Below are positions 13,954 to 20,053 of a stretch of DNA of 20,053 nucleotides, in pieces. The position numbers were made by a program, and so were the translations under genes. Under the pieces are notes generated by a model, which was given only the letters and a program-made list of their open reading frames with translations, did no database searches and was not told the DNA's origin. This stretch comes from Armatimonadota bacterium (GTDB taxonomy: Bacteria > Armatimonadota > Armatimonadia > Armatimonadales > Armatimonadaceae). The stretch's first letter is position 1; each line of letters opens with the position of its first letter. The stretch lies in assembly GCA_014381035.1 (NCBI GenBank), contig JACMIS010000610.1, forward strand, positions 1 through 20,053. The letters run 5' to 3'.

Positions 13954-13989
13954 CCCATACAGATTTACGTAGCCTATACAGATTTACGT
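13952..13989 (+). repeat. 19-bp tandem duplication between the regulator and prepilin-like gene 3
   Basis: Two adjacent 19-base units, AGCCCATACAGATTTACGT (13952-13970) and AGCCTATACAGATTTACGT (13971-13989), differ at one base. The first overlaps the last two bases of the TAG stop codon of the regulator gene. The spacing is close to two helical turns, so the pair could present the same face to a regulator. A recent slippage duplication is the simpler alternative. Confidence 0.7.
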
Positions 13990-14026
13990 TAAACAAACCA
14001 ACCTTTAGTTGAAGGAATCTTTACGA

Positions 14027-15004
14027 ATGAACAAAACTTTAAAACGCGGGGACCACGCGTTCACGCTCATCGAACTACTTGTCGTCATCGCCATCATCGC
14101 TATCCTCGCCGCGATCCTGTTCCCGGTGTTTGCACAAGCTCGTGCAAAGGCTCGCCAAGCCGCCTGTTTATCTAACTGCAAGCAAATTGGCTTAGGCATC
14201 ATGCAATACATACAAGACTACGATGAAATTTATCCTCGTTGTAACCGCGGATACCAAAATGATGAGCAGGCAGGTCAATCTTCTTGGATGCGCCACATCT
14301 ACAACTATACGAAAAACAGCGAAATCTTTGCTTGTCCCGATAGCCTGTATAGCCAGAACCTTCGGGCGAGTGGAAACACAAATAGTGCGGCTGGTTGTGC
14401 TGCCGGATCGGGTCGTCCCGAATGTGATGTATGGTTCGCGAAACTCGGTTCTGAAACCAACGCCACGAACCCGAACAACGGCAACGCGAATCTTATTTCC
14501 TTGCCCGGAGCAGGCGGCGACACAAGCCAGCGGGTTATCTTCCCGCGACGTTCTCTTGCCGCGAACCGATGGGTAATGAATCCTAACACTGGCGCGGCTC
14601 CCACATCAGAGACAGCAACTCCCGGTTTCCGTGTTATTGCCGAATCGGAAGTCGGTAAACCTGCGGAGTTGCCGATGGTTGCGGATGCCGGTTTTACCTA
14701 TTTCGAGAATGGCTGGTTTGTCATGAGCGCGAACTACCCGAAAGAAAATTATGCGAACGCGACTGAAATCAACACCGGGGCAGTACCTCTCCTGACTCGC
14801 AACAATCCTCCTACAAAATGGACCCGGCATAACGATGGCTCGAATATAGTATACGGCGATGGTCATGCCAAGTGGTCACAGGTGCGATCCATCAATTATA
14901 CTGGTACGGGTTTTGCGCCAGGGGTAACCCCAATAGCAGGTGTTGGATCAACTGCATATGCGTTCAAGATTCCTTTTGCTCCCGATGACACTCGCTTAAA
15001 ATAG
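14027..15004 (+). CDS. Prepilin-like H-x9-DG protein (DUF1559 type), copy 3
   Basis: This is a 325-residue pseudopilin-like protein. The leader [11 protein letters not shown] is followed by [44 protein letters not shown]. The residue before the cleavage point is Ala11, not the canonical glycine of copies 1 and 2; Glu16 is at mature +5. The H-x9-DG motif is His268 and Asp278-Gly279 in [18 protein letters not shown]. Its middle part is the longest of the three copies and rich in Asn, Gly and Ser. ATG 14027 has GAAGGA ten bases upstream. I see no strong promoter in the 73-bp gap, so it may be transcribed with the GntR/LacI gene. It ends at a strong terminator. Confidence 0.92.
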   Translation: MNKTLKRGDHAFTLIELLVVIAIIAILAAILFPVFAQARAKARQAACLSNCKQIGLGIMQYIQDYDEIYPRCNRGYQNDEQAGQSSWMRHIYNYTKNSEIFACPDSLYSQNLRASGNTNSAAGCAAGSGRPECDVWFAKLGSETNATNPNNGNANLISLPGAGGDTSQRVIFPRRSLAANRWVMNPNTGAAPTSETATPGFRVIAESEVGKPAELPMVADAGFTYFENGWFVMSANYPKENYANATEINTGAVPLLTRNNPPTKWTRHNDGSNIVYGDGHAKWSQVRSINYTGTGFAPGVTPIAGVGSTAYAFKIPFAPDDTRLK

Positions 15005-15017
15005 CCGTTCATGCATT

Positions 15018-15053
15018 AAAACAGGGCGAGCCAGTAAGTTCGCCCTGTTTTTT
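15018..15053 (+). terminator. Intrinsic terminator of prepilin-like gene 3
   Basis: AAAACAGGGCGA (15018-15029) pairs perfectly with TCGCCCTGTTTT (15040-15051) around a ten-base loop. The T-run continues to 15053, so this is a textbook intrinsic terminator 14 bases after the stop codon. The A-rich left flank means it could also work on the minus strand, where no gene approaches. Confidence 0.9.
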
Positions 15054-15137
15054 GTTATACCCTGCCCCGTTGTAACAAATTGGTCGCAACGCCAATTTCA
15101 ATCGGTCGTGTCTGTTCATAGACATTCGCCGTTGGGT

Positions 15138-15196
15138 GGTTCGACACTCCCCCCGCCCGTTCGTGATTTAGTTGTAGGTTTGACACTCCCCCGCCC
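15138..15196 (+). repeat. Direct repeat upstream of cstA including the -35 region
   Basis: GGTTCGACACTCCCCCCGCCC (15138-15158) recurs as GGTTTGACACTCCCCCGCCC (15177-15196), 39 bp downstream. The second copy contributes the TTGACA of the cstA promoter; the first has a weaker TTCGAC and no matching -10. The origin may be a promoter-segment duplication or a repeated activator site. The rest of the 248-bp gap holds the terminator at 15018 and the cstA promoter, with no extra gene seen. Confidence 0.55.
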
Positions 15197-15208
15197 TGCC
15201 GCTACAAT
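15180..15208 (+). promoter_or_regulatory. Consensus promoter of cstA
   Basis: TTGACA (15180-15185), a 17-base C-rich spacer and TACAAT (15203-15208) give an almost perfect vegetative promoter. Transcription should begin near 15215, leaving a leader of about 38 nt before the ATG at 15253. The best ribosome-binding candidate, GAAGGA (15233-15238), is 14 bases from the ATG, which is long. Confidence 0.75.
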
Positions 15209-15252
15209 GACGCAACCAATCTACCCGATACCGAAGGACCGTTGCGTCGCCG

Positions 15253-17151
15253 ATGAACGCCATTCCCCTGCTCCTGATCGCCGCCTGTGTTTTCGTGCTC
15301 GCGTACCGCTTCTATGCCGCGTTTCTGGCGGAGAAAGTGCTGCGCGTCAATGTCGCCCGTGCCACGCCCGCTGAAACACACGCCGACGGGCGCGATTTCG
15401 TCAAGACTAATAAGTTCGTGCTGTTCGGGCACCACTTCGCCGCGATTGCCGCCGCCGGTCCGCTGATCGGTCCGGTACTCGCCGCGCAGTATGGCGTGCT
15501 TCCCGGCGCGATCTGGATCCTGCTCGGTTCGGTGCTCGCCGGGGCGGTGCATGATTTGATTATCCTGTTCGCGTCGGTGCGGCGCAACGGCGACGGGCTG
15601 GCGAAGATCGCCCGCGACGAAACCGGTCCCGTCGTCGGCGCAGTGGCGCAGGTTGCGGTTCTCCTGATCCTGATTCTCTCGATGGCGGTGCTGGCTATCG
15701 TGGTCGTGAACGCCTTAGCCGAATCCGCCTGGGGGACGTTCACGGTCGCCGCGACGATCCCGCTCGCGCTGATCATGGGCGTCTGGATGTACAAGTTCCG
15801 CCCCGGCAAGGTCGGCGAGGCGTCCGTGATCGGCGTCGTGGGACTGATCGCGGCGACGCTCGCGGGTCCGTACCTGAAGCAGTGGGGACTGGAGCCGTTC
15901 TTTCTGCACACCAAGGAACATATCTCGCTCGCCCTGCCAGTGTATGGTTTCGTCGCGGCGACGCTCCCGGTCTGGATGCTGCTGTGCCCCCGCGACTACC
16001 TTTCGACGTGGGTGAAGTTGGGCGTCATCATCATGCTCACGGGCGGGATATTCATCGTCGCGCCGACACTACGGATGCCGCTGATCACGCCGTTTGTCGC
16101 GGGCGGCGGTCCGGTCGTGCCCGGTCCCGTGTACCCGTTCCTGTTTATCACGATTGCGTGCGGCGCAATCTCCGGCTTCCATAGCCTGATCGCGTCCGGG
16201 ACGACGCCGAAGATGATCCCCGACGAAGGCGCGATGCGCTTTATCGGCTACGGCGCGATGGTCACGGAAGGGTTCGTCGCACTAACCGCGCTGGTTGCCG
16301 CGTGCGCTCTGCATCCCGGCGATTACTTCGCGATGAACTCGGGAGCCATCGGAAAGATGGTCAAGGAGATGGGCACGGACATAGATATGGCGGCGGTCTC
16401 GGCGCAGGTGTTCGCCCTTTCCGGCTATGCACCGGTCGAGATCCAGAACCTGTCGAATCTGATCGGCGAGCGGCTGGTCGGGCGCACCGGCGGCGGCGTC
16501 GCGCTGGCGGTCGGCATGGCGAGCATTTTCGGAAAGATTCCGGGGCTGACGCATCTGGTCTCCTACTGGTACCACTTCGTGATCGTTTTCGAGGCGTTGT
16601 TTATTCTCACCGCGGTAGATACCGGGACCCGCGTCGCCCGCTACGTGATGCAGGACGGCTTGGGAAAGGTCTGGAAGCCGCTCGGCGACAACAAAAACCC
16701 GTTAGCCGTCGGTTTCGCCGCGCTTTTAGTCGTTTCGGCGTGGGGCTGGCTGGTCTACAACGGTTCGATCATGAGTCTCTGGCCCATGTTCGGCGTCGCC
16801 AATCAACTCCTCGCCGTCACCGCACTCGCCATCGGGACCACGGTGCTCCTGAAAATGGGACGCGCCCGCTACGCCTGGACGACGCTGCTACCGCTCGTTT
16901 TCCTGACGGTGACGGTATTCGCGGCGGGCGTACTCAACATCCAGAACTTCGCGAACGAAAAATTTATCGCCCAGTACGGACAGGTTTTCAGCACGATCAA
17001 CATCACGCTATCGGTCGTACTTCTCGCTTCCGTGACGGTGATACTGTATGGTTCGGTGCGAAAATGGCGCGAACTCTGGCACACGCCGGACACCGAGTCT
17101 GACATCGTTGCTCCCCCGTCCGTTGTAACACTGCCGGTGACTACCCTGTAA
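15253..17151 (+). CDS. cstA: CstA-family peptide/pyruvate transporter
   Basis: This is a 632-residue integral membrane protein of the CstA family. Characterised members import peptides under carbon starvation (CstA) or take up pyruvate (BtsT). The family signature GHHFAAIAAAGPLIGPVLA is at 59-77. GGPVVPGPVYPFLFITIACGAISGFHSLIASGTTPKMI lies near 290, and many hydrophobic helices cover the whole length. The C-terminal region (NGSIMSLWPMFGVANQLLAVTAL) is also typical. At 632 residues it is somewhat shorter than E. coli CstA (about 700) but appears complete. It has a consensus promoter at 15180-15208. The next gene, DUF485, lies 123 bp downstream across a hairpin, where many genomes instead have the small YbdD/YjiX partner. 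The choice between peptide and pyruvate cannot be made from the sequence. Confidence 0.95.
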   Translation: MNAIPLLLIAACVFVLAYRFYAAFLAEKVLRVNVARATPAETHADGRDFVKTNKFVLFGHHFAAIAAAGPLIGPVLAAQYGVLPGAIWILLGSVLAGAVHDLIILFASVRRNGDGLAKIARDETGPVVGAVAQVAVLLILILSMAVLAIVVVNALAESAWGTFTVAATIPLALIMGVWMYKFRPGKVGEASVIGVVGLIAATLAGPYLKQWGLEPFFLHTKEHISLALPVYGFVAATLPVWMLLCPRDYLSTWVKLGVIIMLTGGIFIVAPTLRMPLITPFVAGGGPVVPGPVYPFLFITIACGAISGFHSLIASGTTPKMIPDEGAMRFIGYGAMVTEGFVALTALVAACALHPGDYFAMNSGAIGKMVKEMGTDIDMAAVSAQVFALSGYAPVEIQNLSNLIGERLVGRTGGGVALAVGMASIFGKIPGLTHLVSYWYHFVIVFEALFILTAVDTGTRVARYVMQDGLGKVWKPLGDNKNPLAVGFAALLVVSAWGWLVYNGSIMSLWPMFGVANQLLAVTALAIGTTVLLKMGRARYAWTTLLPLVFLTVTVFAAGVLNIQNFANEKFIAQYGQVFSTINITLSVVLLASVTVILYGSVRKWRELWHTPDTESDIVAPPSVVTLPVTTL

Positions 17152-17173
17152 CAGTTTCTTTTGTCTTTGTTTG

Positions 17174-17205
17174 TTTCTTTTGCCCCGCCGGGAGGGCAAA
17201 AGAAA
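17174..17205 (+). other. Perfect hairpin between cstA and the DUF485 gene
   Basis: TTTCTTTTGCCC (17174-17185) and GGGCAAAAGAAA (17194-17205) form a perfect 12-bp stem with an eight-base loop (CGCCGGGA), 22 bases after the cstA stop. No T-tract follows on either strand, so it is more likely a 3'-stabilising or partial-termination element within a shared transcript than a full stop. Confidence 0.55.
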
Positions 17206-17274
17206 GAAGGAGACTTTCAGCATCGCCACGAAACTAACGGCAGCTATCCTGTTCCGTTGAAGGAAATCGTTTCG

Positions 17275-17595
17275 ATGCCGGAAACCACGCCCGACCGTTC
17301 TTTGCCCGTTGACCCCGCCGCGCAAGCCGCGTTGATCCGCACCGTCATGGGGCGACAAGCCGCACTCAGCCTGCGCGTCGCCGCCGTGTTTCTGGTCTTG
17401 ATCTTCGGTCTGCCTGTCGTCAACTGGCTTCTGCCCGACCTCGCGCAAATGCGGGTCGGCGGCTTCACCCTGACGTGGCTTTTTCTCGGCGTACTGTTCT
17501 ACCCGCTGACCTGGCTTCTGAGCGGCTACTTCGTGCGCCAATCGGACCGCCTCGAAGCCGAAATCGTCGCGGAGTACAAGGGCGGGGTCAGGTGA
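17275..17595 (+). CDS. DUF485-type small membrane protein
   Basis: This 106-residue protein has two predicted membrane helices (about 33-52 and 63-86). It has the DUF485 pattern: a hydrophilic N-terminus, FLVLIFGLPVVNWLLP, then VGGFTLTWLFLGVLFYPLTWLLSGYFVRQSDRLEAEI. DUF485 proteins (E. coli YjcH) usually precede solute:sodium symporters such as acetate permease ActP and are thought to assist them. Here no symporter is adjacent, and the gene follows cstA instead. ATG 17275 is chosen because GAAGGAA (17259-17265) lies at good spacing; the longer frame from 17161 crosses the hairpin. The TGA stop is supplied by palindromic octamer element 3. Confidence 0.75.
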   Translation: MPETTPDRSLPVDPAAQAALIRTVMGRQAALSLRVAAVFLVLIFGLPVVNWLLPDLAQMRVGGFTLTWLFLGVLFYPLTWLLSGYFVRQSDRLEAEIVAEYKGGVR

Positions 17596-17686
17596 TTGGG
17601 TTGTTGGGTGGTTAAAAACCGCTTGCCGTGTCGCGTTCGTCAGACGAAGGGTCCCAACAACCTAACCACCCAACCACCCAATCACC
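17591..17686. repeat. Palindromic octamer-repeat element 3 between convergent genes
   Basis: The arms 17591-17614 and 17663-17686 are 24 bases and complementary at 23 positions. They carry the same octamer content as the elements at 9466 and 12563 (AACCACCC, AACCACCC, AATCACCC on the right side). The left arm contains the TGA of the DUF485 gene (17593-17595) and the right arm the TGA of the convergent HEAT-repeat gene (17682-17684). A small stem TTCGT-CAG-ACGAA lies in the loop. It probably ends transcription from both sides. Confidence 0.75.
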
Positions 17687-20053
17687 CGTCCCCTACTTCC
17701 GGCATTTCCGTGAACTGCGCGGCGGCGGCGACGAGTGCCGATGGGTCGCTGCAGTAGGCGGCGTGGCGGGCGCGTCGTTCGCCGGTCCACCCGCCCGTGG
17801 TGTCTGCCTGGGCGACCAGAAACGCGAGGGCGAGGCGGCGTAGACCGCTGTCGTCCGCTTCCCGCAGGGCGGCTTCCGCTGTGTTCAACTCGGCGGGAGT
17901 CGCCCCGACTCCCGATTCGATGGCGTCGACCGCCGCCATCAGGGCTTCCGCGTGTAACTCTCCGGATTGTGCCAGCGCGGCGAGAAAATCGGCGAGTGCG
18001 GTTCCCGACAATCCCGCGACGGCAAGTTCGGCGCGGGCGCGGGCGGTCAATGGATCGGACGCCAGCACGGTGAGTACCGCACGGGTCGTCTCCCGGAGAG
18101 CGCGGCGATTCAGCCGGACGTTTTCTCGCATCACCGTGAGTACTGCCGTCAGCGCACGCCGGTTTTGTTGGATTCGTGCAACCGTTTCCGCCACGGCATC
18201 CGCATCGCGCCCGCCATAGGTGCTGAAAATCGCCCGGGCGGCACTGTCTATTTCGATCGGCAGCACTGTTTCCAGACGTGCCAGCAGAGGCGGGAGCAGT
18301 ACCCGGTCCGCATCCGAAATCGGCAGACCGGTACAACGTGAAAGGGCATCGAGGCGTACCTGAATGTCCGGGTGTCCGAGCAACTGCGCCAGCAGATGGC
18401 GCAGTCGCCCGGCGGCAACCGTAGACAGGCGATCCACCGGGATACGCACCACGCCGCGTGCGACGGCGGCGTCCGGGTCTGTCGCGGCGGCGTTCAATAT
18501 CACCCATGTTTCATCCTGCTCGATGTGTTCCCATAGGGCACGGAGCAGTGCTACCCGCACATCCCGATGCAGGGGCGTTTGCGCCATCGCGAGCAGAACG
18601 GGAAGCGTGCGCGGCGTGCGCAGATCGCCGAGCAACCGCACCACTTCTTTTGCGACCGTCACTTTTTGCGTCGGCGCGTTTTGTAGCAGCGTCAGGGCGC
18701 GGTCGGCGGGCATTTCGAGTATCGCCGCACGGAGTGCGTAGATGGCGATACGCGCACGGTCGTCGCCGAGTGCCTCGACCAGCACCGGCACCCCCTGCCC
18801 CGCGTCCAGCCGTGCTAGTGCCTGCAACGCGAGATCGCGCACGGCGGTTTTCGTGCCGGGTACGTCCGCGAGGGCGAATAATCGCGCCGGATGCACCGCC
18901 GGTAACGCGGCGAGTTGCAAAATGACCTGCGAAATAGCCGGGGTGTCTCGCGCGGTATCCTGACTGACTCGCTCCAGTGTTTGCGCGAAAATCTCCTGTT
19001 GCCCCGCCGTCCAACGCTCGAAACCGAAAAGTAGCGGCAAAACGAAGCGCGTCCGCCCGGTGCTGAATCGCCCCTCGTAGGCTTGCTGCCCCAGAAATGG
19101 CGTGATTAAATCCTGCCGTTTTCGGTGCAGGTAGTTGTGAACGACGGGAAGCGTCACGACGCTTTTATCGGCGATGAGCAGTTGCGGAACCAGGCGTGCG
19201 AAACGGTCGGGTTGATACCGGCGCAAAATATCGAGAATATGGGAAACGATATAACTGAGTTTCGAGGTTTTGACAACCCCTTCTAACAGTGCCCCGAACT
19301 CCTCGAAGACGTGAAACCGCCGGGCGAACACGATAGCCGCCCGCAACAGGTTCTGCTGACGCTCGTTGGTCCGCCACGATGTGAGCACCGGCAGAAGGGC
19401 GGGTGCGATGCGCTTTACATCGGCGTCCGAAAGCCGGTCCTGCAAGCCGGAGAACGTCACATTCCCCCGCTCCTTCACTAGCGTAGCAAGCCACTGCGCC
19501 GCCCAACCCGGATGATACGGCACCGTCTTGACGACCAGTTCTTCGGCTTGACTCGCGGTCGCGTAGGATAGATCCGACGCATCCAGCGCGTCACGAATGA
19601 TCTGCCCCAGTTCGTCCAGATGACCGGTTTGCCAGCGCGACGGTGGCAAGGCGGCGAGGGCACCGAGCAGGGCACCGCGCACCGGGTCCTGCTCGTTGTT
19701 TCGGGCACGAACGAGGGACAGGACATCGCCCAGTCGGTCGGCGTGATACCGTGCCACCCCGATCAATGCGGAAAGCGCGTCGCTACGCAGATCCGCATCC
19801 GGATTCTTGATATACGGGTCCAGAACGGCGCGTGCCTCGTCCCACGGCAAAAACGTCGCGTAGGAAAAGCGAGAGGTATTCGGTACCTGTAAATACGGCA
19901 ACGCGAGGTGGCGACGCGCCTCGGCTTCGCGTAGCGGGGCGGGAAGCGTCGCGATAACCGGATCATCCACCACGCCGTGCTTGCTTTGCCAGCCGCGACC
20001 GACGACCGCATACACTTTGACGCGGAGCGATGGGGCGAAGCGGTGGAGTTCGC
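17682..20053 (-). CDS. HEAT-repeat protein, 5' end beyond the window
   Basis: At least 789 residues are encoded, and the frame stays open to the right edge. A GTG at 20015 is possible, but the residues upstream (ELHRFAPSLRVKV) read naturally into it, so the true start is probably outside. The protein is almost wholly helical, with repeated pairs of helices typical of HEAT/Armadillo solenoids. Examples are PDADLRSDALSALIGVARYHADRLGDVLSL, RVALLRALWEHIEQDETWVILNAAATDPDAAVARGVVRIP and HPDIQVRLDALSRCTGLPISDADRVLLPPLLARL. Such solenoids serve as protein-binding scaffolds; no catalytic motif, signal peptide or membrane segment is visible in this part. Some HEAT-like proteins excise alkylated bases or modify phycobilins, but no such signature is seen. 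It ends convergently with the DUF485 gene at a shared palindrome. Confidence 0.82.
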   Translation of the reverse strand, partial: ELHRFAPSLRVKVYAVVGRGWQSKHGVVDDPVIATLPAPLREAEARRHLALPYLQVPNTSRFSYATFLPWDEARAVLDPYIKNPDADLRSDALSALIGVARYHADRLGDVLSLVRARNNEQDPVRGALLGALAALPPSRWQTGHLDELGQIIRDALDASDLSYATASQAEELVVKTVPYHPGWAAQWLATLVKERGNVTFSGLQDRLSDADVKRIAPALLPVLTSWRTNERQQNLLRAAIVFARRFHVFEEFGALLEGVVKTSKLSYIVSHILDILRRYQPDRFARLVPQLLIADKSVVTLPVVHNYLHRKRQDLITPFLGQQAYEGRFSTGRTRFVLPLLFGFERWTAGQQEIFAQTLERVSQDTARDTPAISQVILQLAALPAVHPARLFALADVPGTKTAVRDLALQALARLDAGQGVPVLVEALGDDRARIAIYALRAAILEMPADRALTLLQNAPTQKVTVAKEVVRLLGDLRTPRTLPVLLAMAQTPLHRDVRVALLRALWEHIEQDETWVILNAAATDPDAAVARGVVRIPVDRLSTVAAGRLRHLLAQLLGHPDIQVRLDALSRCTGLPISDADRVLLPPLLARLETVLPIEIDSAARAIFSTYGGRDADAVAETVARIQQNRRALTAVLTVMRENVRLNRRALRETTRAVLTVLASDPLTARARAELAVAGLSGTALADFLAALAQSGELHAEALMAAVDAIESGVGATPAELNTAEAALREADDSGLRRLALAFLVAQADTTGGWTGERRARHAAYCSDPSALVAAAAQFTEMPEVGDG

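Noticed and set aside
16302..17102. 266-residue frame inside cstA
   Set aside because: It is Arg-rich and repeat-poor without domains, overlapping a clear transporter in another frame.
17662..18507. 281-residue frame inside the HEAT-repeat gene
   Set aside because: Its Arg/Gly/Thr-rich composition is typical of an alternative frame of GC-rich DNA. The HEAT frame is continuous across the region.

Overview
The window looks like chromosomal DNA of a free-living, GC-rich, Gram-negative-type bacterium, most probably of the Armatimonadota (moderate confidence; Planctomycetota-like lineages are the main alternative). Three genes encode prepilin-like proteins with an almost invariant [28 protein letters not shown] head and a C-terminal H-x9-DG motif (DUF1559 type). 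Such paralogues are numerous in those phyla. LacI, GntR/LacI and DeoR regulators are also frequent. I see no phage, plasmid, CRISPR array, rRNA, tRNA or complete insertion sequence.

Layout. 83-1135 (+) is an HtrA-like protease, followed by two hairpins. 1281-1652 (-) is a SnoaL/NTF2-like protein. 1781-3181 (-) is an unusual LacI-family regulator carrying an extra zinc-ribbon plus helix-turn-helix head. It is divergent from prepilin-like gene 1 (3527-4396, +), which is followed by a small lipoprotein gene (4473-4715) and a terminator. 4735-8545 (-) is a colinear block transcribed as DUF4291, a DciA-like protein and ComEC. Prepilin-like gene 2 (8737-9468, +) has a CRP-type palindrome in class II position. 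9572-11668 (-) is a tightly coupled block DUF1311 - phosphoesterase - phosphoesterase - DUF1311. Then come a DeoR regulator (11794-12567, +), a GntR/LacI regulator (12778-13953, +) and prepilin-like gene 3 (14027-15004, +) with a clear terminator. A consensus promoter drives cstA (15253-17151, +), followed by a DUF485 membrane protein (17275-17595, +). A HEAT-repeat protein (17682 to the right edge, -) is cut by the window end.

How the parts relate. Two of the three prepilin-like genes lie beside regulators with LacI-type sugar-sensing domains (one divergent, one directly upstream), and the third has its own CRP-like site. This suggests that these surface or pseudopilin proteins are switched by nutrient signals. 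DciA-like protein (helicase loading) and ComEC (DNA uptake) share a transcription unit. Three long palindromic elements built from a degenerate 8-bp repeat (AACCACCY) sit exactly on stop codons at 9466-9576, 12563-12682 and 17591-17686. They probably act as terminators and are the clearest repeat family in the window.

The best candidates for something undescribed are the zinc-ribbon/LacI fusion regulator beside a prepilin-like gene, the stop-codon-associated octamer palindromes, and the mirrored DUF1311/phosphoesterase cluster.
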